64,000 nucleotides of DNA, from positions 1-64,000 of the forward strand of contig JBOFGV010000083.1 in assembly GCA_051649305.1 (NCBI GenBank). Reading direction: 5' to 3'. Both the position numbers and the translations under genes were made by a program. Below, piece by piece: positions 1 to 7,705 of the stretch. The stretch comes from JADCCX01 sp051649305. GTDB lineage: Bacteria > Pseudomonadota > Alphaproteobacteria > Rhizobiales > Beijerinckiaceae. Under the pieces are notes generated by a model, which worked only from the letters and a program-made list of their open reading frames with translations, was not told the DNA's origin and did no database searches. Numbering within the stretch: the stretch's first letter is position 1; the number at the start of each line of letters is the position of its first letter.

Positions 1-593
1 AGCAAGCCGCCCAGCATGTCGCGGTCGCCTTTTCCAACAGACCCTTCCTTGTGGTGGAGGTCCACCTGACCGCGGATTTCATCACTGGCGGAAAGGCCAA
101 AGCCATCACCACCGAGCCGCAGGCCGAAGAGCTTGAGCAACTGTTTGACAATCCACTCGACCGCAATGGTGACCGGCGACAGAAGCTTGACGATCCATGA
201 CAGCGGACGTGCCACACGCAGCGCAAAACCATCGGGGTTGTTGATGGCCAGCGTCTTGGGCGTCACCTCGGCAAAGACGATGATGAGCACCGAGACAACC
301 ACTGTTGCATAGGCAATGCCCACATCACCAAACACCGTGAGAAGCACGGCGGTTGAAAGCGACGCCGAGGCCGTGTTGACGAGATTATTGCCGATCAGGA
401 TCGTGCCAATCAGGCGGTCACGCAGGGCGAGCAGGCGGTTGACGATTTTCGCTCGCGTATCTCCCGCTGCCTCAAGCGCATGCATGCGCGCCCGCGACGA
501 GGCGGTGATTGCCGTCTCGCTCATCGAGAAAAAGGCAGAGATCGCCAGCAGAACGATCACAAACCCTGCCGAAAGCCAAAGCTCGAAAGTCAT
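1..593 (-). CDS. CNNM/HlyC-CorC family transporter, C-terminus cut off by window edge
   Basis: The reading frame starts at the ATG whose complement is at 591-593 and runs off the left edge without a stop, giving about 197 N-terminal residues. The protein opens with a hydrophobic segment (residues about 5-25) ending in FFSMSETA, then SRARMHAL and IGNNLVNTA, then a second and third hydrophobic stretch and EVTPKTLA. These are the hallmarks of the CNNM (DUF21) membrane domain found in the hemolysin/CorC family, proposed to move divalent cations such as Mg2+. The CBS pair and CorC domain would lie outside the window. It sits just downstream of aroB on the same strand, an order common in Rhizobiales. 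Substrate is not readable from the sequence. Confidence 0.85.
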   Translation of the reverse strand, partial: MTFELWLSAGFVIVLLAISAFFSMSETAITASSRARMHALEAAGDTRAKIVNRLLALRDRLIGTILIGNNLVNTASASLSTAVLLTVFGDVGIAYATVVVSVLIIVFAEVTPKTLAINNPDGFALRVARPLSWIVKLLSPVTIAVEWIVKQLLKLFGLRLGGDGFGLSASDEIRGQVDLHHKEGSVGKGDRDMLGGL

Positions 594-618
594 GGTTGTT
601 GGTTATCCCGTTTGCGTT

Positions 619-1779
619 TCATCCGTTTTGAGCAGGCCGTAATTCCCGCTCCAGAAAGTCCAGCACAGTGTTTGCATCGACATCTTTGGCGATGAAGCTT
701 TGGCCAATGCCTTTGGCCAGAATGAAAGTCAGTGCACCACGGCTCACCTTTTTATCCTGCCGGATAGCATCAAGCAAAGAGATCGCAGTGCCAACGCCTC
801 CGGGAACCTGATCCAGCTTTGTCGGCAGGCCCACATGGGCGAGATGCTGGCGCACACGCACAGAATCCTGACCCTGACAAAAACCCTGTTCACGGGAAAA
901 ATCAAACGCGAGACGCATGCCGATGGCGATGGCCTCGCCGTGCACAAGGCGCGAGCCATCATAGCCGACAGCAGCTTCAAGCGCGTGGCCAAAGGTATGG
1001 CCGAGGTTCAGGAGCGCACGATCCCCCTGCTCGGTTTCATCCCGCGCGACGATGGCCGCCTTGGCAGCGCAACTGATGCGCACGGCTTCCTCGCGCTCAG
1101 GTCCGCCATCAAAGACCTTTTGCCAGTTGCCCGCTTCCAGCCAGTTGAAGAAAGCGGCATCGCCCAGAAAGCCGTATTTCACCACCTCGGCATAGCCCGC
1201 CCGAAACTCGCGCAGCGGCAAGGTGTCAAGCAGTGCAGTGTCAGCCAACACCAGCACCGGCTGGTGAAAGGCACCGATCAGGTTTTTGCCACGCGGCGAG
1301 TTGATCGCTGTCTTGCCGCCAACGGAGCTGTCAACCTGAGACAGCAGCGTTGTGGGAATTTGCAGGAACTGCATGCCACGCCGAACGATGGCAGCAGCAA
1401 AGCCCGTAAGGTCACCAATCACACCGCCACCCAGCGCAATGACGATGTCACCGCGTTCCAGTCTCGCTTCTAAAATCGCATCACAGACGGTTTCAAGCGA
1501 GGCGAAAGACTTGGTGCGCTCGCCTGCTGGCAGAATGCAATGGCTTGATGCAATGCCTGCCGCATCAAGGCTGGCCTGCAACGCTGGCAGATGCAGCTTT
1601 GCCACCGTTTCGTCCGTGATGATGGCGACACGCGCCTTGGGTGCAATGCGCCGGATGTGGGTGCCAGCCTCCTGCAGCACACCACGGCCAATGATGATGT
1701 CATAACTGCGACCTGCAAGATCCACCCGCACGATATGGCGTTGGTTGCTTGCTTCTGCTGAGAGTGTTGCGCTTGTCAT
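619..1779 (-). CDS. aroB: 3-dehydroquinate synthase
   Basis: Converts DAHP to 3-dehydroquinate, the second step of the shikimate pathway, in the cytoplasm with NAD+ and a divalent metal. The 386-residue protein is of normal length. Visible family motifs include GGGVIGDLTGF, the QIPTTLLSQVDSSVGGKTAIN block, the stretch NLIGAFHQP, and the metal-binding NLGHTFGHALE with its histidines. It begins 4 bases after the aroK stop, so aroK-aroB are almost certainly cotranscribed, and the CNNM transporter follows 25 bases downstream. Nothing is missing or unusual. Confidence 0.97.
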   Translation of the reverse strand: MTSATLSAEASNQRHIVRVDLAGRSYDIIIGRGVLQEAGTHIRRIAPKARVAIITDETVAKLHLPALQASLDAAGIASSHCILPAGERTKSFASLETVCDAILEARLERGDIVIALGGGVIGDLTGFAAAIVRRGMQFLQIPTTLLSQVDSSVGGKTAINSPRGKNLIGAFHQPVLVLADTALLDTLPLREFRAGYAEVVKYGFLGDAAFFNWLEAGNWQKVFDGGPEREEAVRISCAAKAAIVARDETEQGDRALLNLGHTFGHALEAAVGYDGSRLVHGEAIAIGMRLAFDFSREQGFCQGQDSVRVRQHLAHVGLPTKLDQVPGGVGTAISLLDAIRQDKKVSRGALTFILAKGIGQSFIAKDVDANTVLDFLERELRPAQNG

Positions 1780-1783
1780 CCCA

Positions 1784-2389
1784 TCACTCTGTGGCTGAGG
1801 AAACCTGCAATTCCTGTTCGCCTTGAACAGGCGCAGGTGAGAGAAATTGCTCCAGAGCTTTCATCACGTCATCCACCGTTGCTTCATGGGGGCCATCCTT
1901 TGAAACAATTGTGACATCCGCTTCTGCATAAATTGGATAACGCGCATCAATCAGCTTTCGCACAGTGCCTTCCGGATCAGCGGTCTGCAAAAGCGGTCTG
2001 TTGCTGCGCCTTTTCGCCCGGCGGATGATGGTCTCGAGATCAGCTTTCAGCCAGACGCTGACGCCGCGTGCGGCAATCATGCCGCGTGTTTCAGCGTTCA
2101 TGTAAGCGCCGCCACCCGTGGCCAGCACTTTGGGGCCATCGCGCAGAATACGCGCAATCACACGCCGCTCGCCATCGCGGAAATACTCCTCACCATGCAT
2201 GGCAAAAATTTCGGGCACCGTCATGGAAGCCGCTGTCTCGATTTCCTGATCGGCATCAACAAAGGGAATATCAAGCCGCTGCGCCACAAGCCGGCCCACT
2301 GAAGTCTTGCCTGAGGCCATCATGCCGACAAGCACAATCAGGCGATCGCCCAGATGGGAGAGGAGCATATCGTTCTCGGAGGCACTCAT
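1784..2389 (-). CDS. aroK: Shikimate kinase
   Basis: Phosphorylates shikimate at the 3-hydroxyl with ATP. The 201-residue protein carries a P-loop of the form GMMASGKT near residue 22 (Ala replaces the frequent Gly but the GxxxxGKT pattern holds), a FVDADQEIE substrate and Mg2+ motif, the ATGGGAYM loop and the RRSNRPLL lid region, all typical of AroK. The start is the ATG at 2387-2389. It is first in a minus-strand group aroK-aroB-CNNM transporter and is divergent from the small membrane protein gene at 2548, with 158 bases between them that should hold both promoters. The C-terminal 20 residues look unstructured. Confidence 0.96.
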   Translation of the reverse strand: MSASENDMLLSHLGDRLIVLVGMMASGKTSVGRLVAQRLDIPFVDADQEIETAASMTVPEIFAMHGEEYFRDGERRVIARILRDGPKVLATGGGAYMNAETRGMIAARGVSVWLKADLETIIRRAKRRSNRPLLQTADPEGTVRKLIDARYPIYAEADVTIVSKDGPHEATVDDVMKALEQFLSPAPVQGEQELQVSSATE

Positions 2390-2547
2390 GACGATGTGCC
2401 TTTTGCAAAGTCCACGCCCTGCGCAGGATATTGCACTGCAGGGCCTTGTTTCGTTATCATGGAATTTCCGTTAGCATGGCAAATCGAAACACGAAACACG
2501 TATTGGCAAAAACACTTGCCGACACGAAACCTTTCGCAGGACTGCAT

Positions 2548-2691
2548 ATGCCTACACTCTTCCGGTTTATCCTCATTTGTGGGGCACTTGCAGCGGCTGT
2601 CTACGGCGTGGTTTTCATGCTGGCCAACGCAGTGAAAACAGAACCTCGGGAAATTACCGTTGTTGTTCCGCCCTCAAAGTATGCGAAGTAA
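2548..2691 (+). CDS. Small conserved single-pass membrane protein (47 aa)
   Basis: A 47-residue protein. The longer frame starting at 2431 is rejected because a CAGGA ribosome site at 2537-2541 lies 6 bases before the ATG at 2548 and the family-like sequence starts there. It has a short basic N-terminus (MPTLFRF), one hydrophobic helix (residues about 7-29) and a polar tail beginning TEPREITVVVPP. From memory, similar ~45-50 residue proteins with a PRE-(I/M)-T-V tail lie directly before xerD in many Rhizobiales; the role is unknown. It is divergent from aroK, and its end touches or overlaps the start of xerD, so the two are probably cotranscribed. Confidence 0.75.
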   Translation: MPTLFRFILICGALAAAVYGVVFMLANAVKTEPREITVVVPPSKYAK

Positions 2692-2698
2692 GCCGGGC

Positions 2699-3640
2699 AT
2701 GGCATCCCCAAAGAGCAACCGCCTGATTGGGCAATATCTGGAAATGCAGGCAGCAGAGCGCGGCGCAGCCAAAAACACGCTCGAAGCCTATGCCCGTGAT
2801 CTGGGAGATTACGCCGCGTTTCTGGCAAGCCAGCAGCAGGATCTGCTCACCGCCCAAACGCTGCATATCAGGGCTTATCTGGCAGATCTTGATGCACGGG
2901 GATTTGTGGCCACGTCGGCGGCGCGCCGCCTTTCTGCTGTGCGGCAATTGCACAAGTTCCTCTATGCTGAAAACGAGCGTGGTGATGATCCGACCACTGT
3001 GATCAACGGGCCGCGACAGGGGCGATCGCTGCCCAAGGTTCTGACGGTGGATGAGGTGGATACGTTGCTTTCCACCGCGGCAGAAGGGGCTGAAGATGCA
3101 TCGCGCACACAAAAAGAGCGCCTCGCAACAGCCCGGCTTTCTGCCCTTCTGGAACTGCTTTATGCCACCGGTCTGCGCGTGTCTGAACTGGTATCGTTGC
3201 CGGTGAATGCCGTAAAAACCAGCACCTTGATGATTGTTGTCAAAGGCAAGGGCGGAAAGGAGAGGCTTGTGCCGCTGACGGATGCTGCCAAAGCTGCCGT
3301 GGCGCGATGGCGGAAATTGCGCGATGCAAGCGAAGCCTTCGCGTCCTCGCCCTATCTCTTCCCGGCAGAGAGCGAAAGCGGCCATCTGCCAAGGCAGGTG
3401 TTTGGCCGTGACCTGAAGACAGTAGCGGCCTATGCCGGAATTTCCTCAGAACGCATCAGCCCGCATGTTCTGCGCCATGCCTTTGCCAGCCATCTTCTGC
3501 AAAACGGGGCTGACCTGCGCATCGTGCAGCAACTGCTAGGCCATGCAGATGTCGCCACCACACAGATCTACACCCATGTGCTGGATGAGCGTGCCAAGGC
3601 CATGGTGCGTGATCTGCATCCGTTGACGGATGGGGATTGA
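2699..3640 (+). CDS. xerD: Tyrosine recombinase XerD
   Basis: Site-specific recombinase that, with XerC, resolves chromosome dimers at dif. From the ATG at 2699 it is 313 residues, the usual XerC/D size; in-frame ATGs at 2660 and 2681 would add 13 or 6 residues and none has a clear ribosome site, so the start is uncertain. The N-terminal SAM-like domain (ERGAAKNTLEAYARDL) precedes the catalytic domain with Arg160 (ATGLRVSEL), the beta-hairpin lysine in KGKGGKERLVPL, His256-x-x-Arg259 (HVLRHAFASHLL), His282 (LLGHADVATTQIYTHV) and nucleophile Tyr291. It follows the small membrane protein gene. Nothing suggests a phage integrase: no att site or phage genes are nearby. Confidence 0.93.
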   Translation: MASPKSNRLIGQYLEMQAAERGAAKNTLEAYARDLGDYAAFLASQQQDLLTAQTLHIRAYLADLDARGFVATSAARRLSAVRQLHKFLYAENERGDDPTTVINGPRQGRSLPKVLTVDEVDTLLSTAAEGAEDASRTQKERLATARLSALLELLYATGLRVSELVSLPVNAVKTSTLMIVVKGKGGKERLVPLTDAAKAAVARWRKLRDASEAFASSPYLFPAESESGHLPRQVFGRDLKTVAAYAGISSERISPHVLRHAFASHLLQNGADLRIVQQLLGHADVATTQIYTHVLDERAKAMVRDLHPLTDGD

Positions 3641-3647
3641 TAGCATC

Positions 3648-3663
3648 TTGCATTCGTATGCAA
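3648..3663. promoter_or_regulatory. LacI-type operator, site 1 (before the HpsN-like gene)
   Basis: The 16-base sequence TTGCATTCGTATGCAA is an inverted repeat with a CG centre and a single mismatch between half-sites, the form bound by LacI/GalR-family repressors. It lies 45 bases before the ATG of the HpsN-like dehydrogenase and 7 bases after the xerD stop. Almost the same sequence occurs at 7643 and 14985. Binding by the LacI protein encoded at 6517 is inferred. Confidence 0.7.
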
Positions 3664-3708
3664 AATAGCCGAACCTTTCTTCAACATCGTTGATTGAAGG
3701 ACTGCAGA

Positions 3709-5016
3709 ATGGCCCGCTGGCTGAAGAACTCCCTCGCCCAAACCGACAAGGACGATGCCGACCTGAAGGTCCGCACGCTGGTTGAGGGACTTCTCGCGGA
3801 CATTAAACAGCGCGGTGATGACGCCGTGCGTGAGATGTCGATCAAGTTCGACAAGTGGGACCGCGAGGACTATCGCCTCACCGACAAGGAAATCCGCGCC
3901 TGCCTGTCGGAGCTTTCCGCCCGCAACATCGAGGACATCAAATTTGCGCAGGCGCAGGTAAAGAACTTCGCCCAGCACCAGAAGGATGCCTTGAAAGACA
4001 TCGAGGTGGAAACCCTGCCGGGCATTGTGCTTGGCCACAAGAATGTGCCGGTGAATTCCGTCGGTTGTTATGTGCCGGGCGGCAAATATCCACTGCTGGC
4101 TTCAGCCCATATGTCGGTTGTCACGGCCAAGGTGGCGGGCGTGCCTTTCATCGCCACCTGCGCCCCGCCATTTGAAGGCCGCCCCGCCCCGGCCATCGTG
4201 GCAGCCCAGCATCTGGCAGGCGCTGACGTGATTTATGCACTTGGCGGCGTGCAAGCCATCGGCGCCATGGGCATCGGCACAAAGACCGTTAGACAGGCTG
4301 ACATGCTGGTGGGTCCCGGCAATGCCTATGTGGCGGAGGCCAAGCGCCAGCTCTATGGCAAGGTAGGCATCGACCTGTTCGCAGGCCCGACGGAAACGCT
4401 TGTGATTGCTGATGACAGCGTGGATGGCGAGCTTTGCGCGACCGACCTTTTGGGGCAGGCAGAGCATGGGCCAAACTCTCCCGCCATCCTGCTCACCAAC
4501 TCTGAGAAGCTGGCCCGCGATACAGTGCGCGAGATCGAGCGTCTTTTGACGATCCTGCCTACGGCGGCCATCGCCGGACAAGCATGGCGCGACTACGGCG
4601 AGGTGATTGTCTGCGATTCCATCGACGAGATGGTGAAGGTGGCAGATGAGATCGCCTCCGAGCATGTGCAGGTGATGACCCGTGACCCGGATTATTTCCT
4701 CAAGCACATGACCAACTACGGCGCGCTGTTTCTGGGCGCGCGCACCAATGTCAGCTACGGCGACAAGGTGATTGGCACCAACCACACGTTGCCGACGAAG
4801 AAAGCCGCGCGCTACACCGGCGGCCTATGGGTCGGCAAGTTCATGAAAACCTGCACCTACCAGCGCGTGCTAACTGATGAAGCCTCAGCCATGATCGGCG
4901 AATTCTGCTCGCGGCTCTGCATGCTGGAAGGCTTTGTGGGTCATGCGGAACAGGCGAACATCCGGGTGCGGCGCTATGGTCGCAAGAATGTGGCTTATGG
5001 CGCAGCGGCGGAGTGA
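3709..5016 (+). CDS. Histidinol dehydrogenase family, sulfopropanediol 3-dehydrogenase (HpsN)-like
   Basis: A 435-residue zinc- and NAD+-dependent alcohol-to-acid dehydrogenase of the HisD family. Start chosen at 3709 because GAAGG sits 8 bases upstream. Conserved residues expected for the family are present: Gln250 and His253 (GQAEHGP), Asp352 (SYGDKVIG) and His412 (FVGHAE) as metal ligands, and the Glu318-His319 catalytic pair (SEHVQV). Details such as AEHGPNSPA, KKAARYTGGLWVGKFMKTCTYQ and CYVPGGKYPLLASAHM match my memory of the HpsN branch, which oxidises 2,3-dihydroxypropane-1-sulfonate to sulfolactate, rather than biosynthetic HisD. It stands alone, not in a his operon, and has a LacI-type operator in front. 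The exact substrate is open; another small polyol is possible. Confidence 0.8.
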   Translation: MARWLKNSLAQTDKDDADLKVRTLVEGLLADIKQRGDDAVREMSIKFDKWDREDYRLTDKEIRACLSELSARNIEDIKFAQAQVKNFAQHQKDALKDIEVETLPGIVLGHKNVPVNSVGCYVPGGKYPLLASAHMSVVTAKVAGVPFIATCAPPFEGRPAPAIVAAQHLAGADVIYALGGVQAIGAMGIGTKTVRQADMLVGPGNAYVAEAKRQLYGKVGIDLFAGPTETLVIADDSVDGELCATDLLGQAEHGPNSPAILLTNSEKLARDTVREIERLLTILPTAAIAGQAWRDYGEVIVCDSIDEMVKVADEIASEHVQVMTRDPDYFLKHMTNYGALFLGARTNVSYGDKVIGTNHTLPTKKAARYTGGLWVGKFMKTCTYQRVLTDEASAMIGEFCSRLCMLEGFVGHAEQANIRVRRYGRKNVAYGAAAE

Positions 5017-5020
5017 GGGC

Positions 5021-5407
5021 TCACATCACGATAACCTTGGCGGGGTATTTCGCCAAGGTCTTGTCAGCAGTCACAAGTGTCAGGCCTTCGCTGATCGCTT
5101 GGGCAACAAGCATACGGTCGAAAGGATCGCGGTGGATGAGAGGGAGATCACGGACGGCCGCTGCATGACTGCCCGTGACGACCAGCTCCTGCATGCCCGA
5201 TCCCATGAATGCAGCCCGAATTTGCGCGGGTTCGAAGTCGAAATCAGGACGGCGAAGTCCACCCTTGATGGCGACTTCCCACATTGTGACGACACTGAAA
5301 GATCGTTCTAATGCATCATCATCAAGCAAAGTGACGACGCGTTGCGACAATCGTTTGGGCTTACGAAGTGCCCAGAGCAGAATTTGTGTATCGAAAAGGA
5401 AGCTCAC
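5021..5407 (-). CDS. PIN-domain toxin, VapC-like
   Basis: A 128-residue PIN-domain ribonuclease, the toxin half of a type II toxin-antitoxin pair. The acidic residues of the active site are visible: Asp6 (FLFDTQILLW), Glu44 (MWEVAIKGG), Asp97 (DPFDRMLVAQA) and Asp115 (LVTADKTL). The sequence resembles the group of PIN toxins paired with Phd/YefM antitoxins. Its ATG overlaps the antitoxin stop by 4 bases, so translation is coupled. It converges on the HpsN-like gene with a 4-base gap, and both it and its partner point opposite to the surrounding catabolic genes, which fits insertion of a mobile TA module. Confidence 0.88.
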   Translation of the reverse strand: MSFLFDTQILLWALRKPKRLSQRVVTLLDDDALERSFSVVTMWEVAIKGGLRRPDFDFEPAQIRAAFMGSGMQELVVTGSHAAAVRDLPLIHRDPFDRMLVAQAISEGLTLVTADKTLAKYPAKVIVM

Positions 5408-5673
5408 AGCGGTTTATTAATTGACTCTATGAACATCTCCTCGATTTCCTTATCCATCTCACGCCAGGTTTCGTCATCGACCATGTGCCCCGGCATCGCG
5501 CCCAGTATGCTCTTGCGTTTTGGCGGAGCATGGTCAATCGGAACAAGCTTAGCCATCGGTTTGCCTGCCTTGGCAATGACAAGAGTTTCGCCAAGTGCGG
5601 CCCGGTCGACATATCGCGAAAAGTGGGTCTTGGCTTCGTGGATGTTGACTTGCAAAGAGGGCTTTGTGACCAT
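5404..5673 (-). CDS. Antitoxin, Phd/YefM-like
   Basis: An 89-residue antitoxin. The N-terminal half has the Phd/YefM DNA-binding fold signature: VNIHEAKTHFSRYVDRAALGE, then LVIAKAGKPMAKLVPI. The C-terminal part (about 55-89) is acidic and helical, as expected for the arm that wraps the toxin. Start is the ATG at 5671-5673; the stop overlaps the toxin start by 4 bases. A pair of 10-base direct repeats lies directly upstream and is a likely autoregulatory operator. Together with the toxin gene it forms a self-contained module inside the catabolic region. Confidence 0.85.
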   Translation of the reverse strand: MVTKPSLQVNIHEAKTHFSRYVDRAALGETLVIAKAGKPMAKLVPIDHAPPKRKSILGAMPGHMVDDETWREMDKEIEEMFIESINKPL

Positions 5674-5689
5674 GGGGTGACTCCATTGA

Positions 5690-5713
5690 ACTTAGTCCAT
5701 CTTACTTAGTCCA
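5690..5713. promoter_or_regulatory. Direct repeats upstream of the toxin-antitoxin pair
   Basis: The sequence ACTTAGTCCA occurs twice, at 5690-5699 and 5704-5713, with a 14-base period. It lies 17 bases before the antitoxin start (reading on the minus strand) and 52 bases before the divergent SDR gene. Phd/YefM-type antitoxins commonly bind repeated sites at their own promoters, so this is probably the autoregulatory operator; that assignment is inference. Confidence 0.55.
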
Positions 5714-5764
5714 ATTTGGGGTCATCTACAACACCATAACAATATCTGTCTTCGAGATGTTTTC

Positions 5765-6520
5765 ATGACCAAGCACCCCTTCTCTCTCACCGACAAACGC
5801 GCCCTTGTTACTGGCGCGGGTCGCGGCATTGGCGAAGCATCAGCCATCGCTCTGGCAGAAGCGGGCGCGCATGTGACGCTGATGGCGCGCTCAGCCGATG
5901 AGATCGAGGCGGTGGCCAGCAGCATCACCAAGTCCGGCGGATCAGCGGACTGGGTTGCATGCGATGTCACAGACACACAGGCCTTCCGCAAGGCGGTTGC
6001 CGATCGTCCTGCCTGCAACATCTTCATCAACAACGCAGGCATGAACCGCCCGCAGCCATTTTATGAGGTGTCGGAAGAGAACTTCGACATGATCATGAAC
6101 CTCAATCTGCGCGCTGCTTTCTTTGCCGCACAGGCCATGGCGCAGCGCATGATGCAGGAAAAAATCCCCGGCTCTATCATCACCATGTCGAGCCAGATGG
6201 GGCATGTCGGCGGCATCAAACGCTCGGTTTATTGCGCTAGCAAGTTTGCACTGGAGGGCATGACAAAAGCCGCCGCAATTGATCTCGGCCCGCATGGCAT
6301 CCGCTTCAACACCATCTGCCCCACCTTCATTGAAACACCGATGGTCGCAGGCTTTCTGGCGGATCAATCCTTCAAGGATTATGTGCTCTCGAAGATCAAG
6401 CTCGGCCGTCTGGGCAAGACGGAAGACGTGACAGGCGCTGTGCTGTTTCTGGCGTCGGATGCCGCCGCCATGATCACCGGCACGCACATCCTGATTGATG
6501 GCGGCTGGACGGCGGAATGA
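5765..6520 (+). CDS. SDR family oxidoreductase
   Basis: A 251-residue classical short-chain dehydrogenase/reductase using NAD(P)H. It shows the nucleotide-binding motif TGAGRGIG (residues about 16-23), the NNAG motif, the catalytic Ser in SSQMGHVGG and the YxxxK pair in YCASKFALEG, and the C-terminal TGTHILIDGGW. Overall it is closest to gluconate 5-dehydrogenase/KDG-type SDRs that act on sugars and sugar acids. Its stop overlaps the start of the LacI regulator by 4 bases (ATGA), so dehydrogenase and repressor are translationally coupled. The substrate cannot be read; a keto/hydroxy intermediate of the neighbouring pathway is likely. Confidence 0.88.
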   Translation: MTKHPFSLTDKRALVTGAGRGIGEASAIALAEAGAHVTLMARSADEIEAVASSITKSGGSADWVACDVTDTQAFRKAVADRPACNIFINNAGMNRPQPFYEVSEENFDMIMNLNLRAAFFAAQAMAQRMMQEKIPGSIITMSSQMGHVGGIKRSVYCASKFALEGMTKAAAIDLGPHGIRFNTICPTFIETPMVAGFLADQSFKDYVLSKIKLGRLGKTEDVTGAVLFLASDAAAMITGTHILIDGGWTAE

Positions 6521-7599
6521 TGCAGACGTTCAAGCGCGCACCGGGGCAAAGGCCTGCCACTGCAACAGATGTGGCGAAGCTAGCTGGCGTGTCGCAATCC
6601 GCAGTCTCGCGCACTTTCACGCCGGGTGCCAGCGTCTCACGCGTGGCACGCGAGAAAATCAAGGCAGCCGCTGCTGAACTCGGCTACAGGCCCAATGCCA
6701 TTGCCCGCTCATTGATCACGCGCCGCTCGCGCATCATCGGCGTGGTGGCGGCTTACCTGCAGAACCACTTTTATCCAGAAGTGCTGGAGCGCCTGTCGCA
6801 GCAGTTGCAGGAAGCGGGCTATCACATCATGCTGTTTACCGCCGATGCGCAAAACGCCGCTGATCCCCTGCTGGAAGAGATCATCGGCTACCGCATCGAT
6901 GGTTTGATCCTTGCGTCCACAACGCTTTCGTCTGCCTTGGCCGAGCAGTGCAAGGCGGCAGGCATTCCCGTCATCCTGTTCAACCGCACGACGGATACGG
7001 CGGATGTATCCTCCGTGACGGGCGAGAACGCGCGCGGTGGTGCGATGATTGCCGAGTTTCTCGCTGCCTCCGGCTACAAGCGCATGGGCTTTGTGGCAGG
7101 CATCGAAAACTCCTCCACCAGCCGCGACCGTGAAAGCGGATTTTACGGCTGGCTGTCACGCCATCACTATCCAACGCCGTTGCGCGCCGTTGGCAACTAC
7201 ACCATGGAGGGCGCCGCCGCTGCCGCCCGCGAGCTGCTCTCGCGACCAGACAGACCAGAGGCGATTTTCTGCGGCAACGACCACATGGCCATCGCGATTG
7301 CAGAGGTTGCGCGGCACGAGTTTAGTCTCAGCATCCCGAATGATATCGCCCTCGTTGGCTTCGACGACGTGGGGCCAGCCGCCTGGAAATCCTTTGATCT
7401 CACCAGCTTTTCCCAGCCCGTGGCTTCAATGGTTGATCTCACCATCGAGACCATTCTGGACATGGTCGAAAAACCGGGCCAGCCGCCGCGCCATCTCATC
7501 GCACCGGGAGAGCTTGTTGTGCGCGGCTCCACCCGCCTGCCGCAAACCGGCCTGACGCAGGTTGAGGGACGGCGTGTCTGGCGTCCCGTAAACCGCTGA
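6517..7599 (+). CDS. LacI family transcriptional regulator
   Basis: A 360-residue repressor of the LacI/GalR family. The N-terminal helix-turn-helix and hinge helix are clear (residues about 16-65: TATDVAKLAGVSQSAVSR, then LGYRPNAIARSL), followed by a periplasmic-binding-protein-like effector domain (GVVAAYLQNHFYPEVL, YRIDGLILAST, AIFCGNDHMAIA, DIALVGFDDVGPA). It overlaps the SDR gene by 4 bases and precedes the first ABC importer. Three palindromic CG-centred sites of LacI type occur in this region, and this is the only LacI-family gene in the window, so it is the probable regulator of all three. The effector is probably a pathway substrate or intermediate. Confidence 0.93.
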   Translation: MMQTFKRAPGQRPATATDVAKLAGVSQSAVSRTFTPGASVSRVAREKIKAAAAELGYRPNAIARSLITRRSRIIGVVAAYLQNHFYPEVLERLSQQLQEAGYHIMLFTADAQNAADPLLEEIIGYRIDGLILASTTLSSALAEQCKAAGIPVILFNRTTDTADVSSVTGENARGGAMIAEFLAASGYKRMGFVAGIENSSTSRDRESGFYGWLSRHHYPTPLRAVGNYTMEGAAAAARELLSRPDRPEAIFCGNDHMAIAIAEVARHEFSLSIPNDIALVGFDDVGPAAWKSFDLTSFSQPVASMVDLTIETILDMVEKPGQPPRHLIAPGELVVRGSTRLPQTGLTQVEGRRVWRPVNR

Positions 7600-7642
7600 T
7601 CTGACAGCATCACGTCCGACAAAGAATCCTGATAATCCCTGA

Positions 7643-7658
7643 TTGCATACGCATGCAA
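7643..7658. promoter_or_regulatory. LacI-type operator, site 2 (before the first ABC importer)
   Basis: TTGCATACGCATGCAA is a CG-centred inverted repeat with one half-site mismatch, lying 43 bases after the LacI regulator stop and 47 bases before the ATG of the solute-binding protein at 7706. It matches site 1 at 14 of 16 positions. It probably controls the transporter operon. Confidence 0.7.
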
Positions 7659-7705
7659 AATATGATCATCTGCCATCGTGTTACAAAAAATTCTGGGAGG
7701 AATTC

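Noticed and set aside
2660..3640. Phage or island integrase reading of the tyrosine recombinase
   Set aside because: Length, motifs and neighbourhood are those of housekeeping XerD; there is no tRNA, att repeat or phage gene nearby.
3709..5016. Biosynthetic histidinol dehydrogenase (hisD)
   Set aside because: No other his gene is nearby, a LacI-type operator precedes it, and sequence details resemble the HpsN branch; the family is kept but not the gene symbol.
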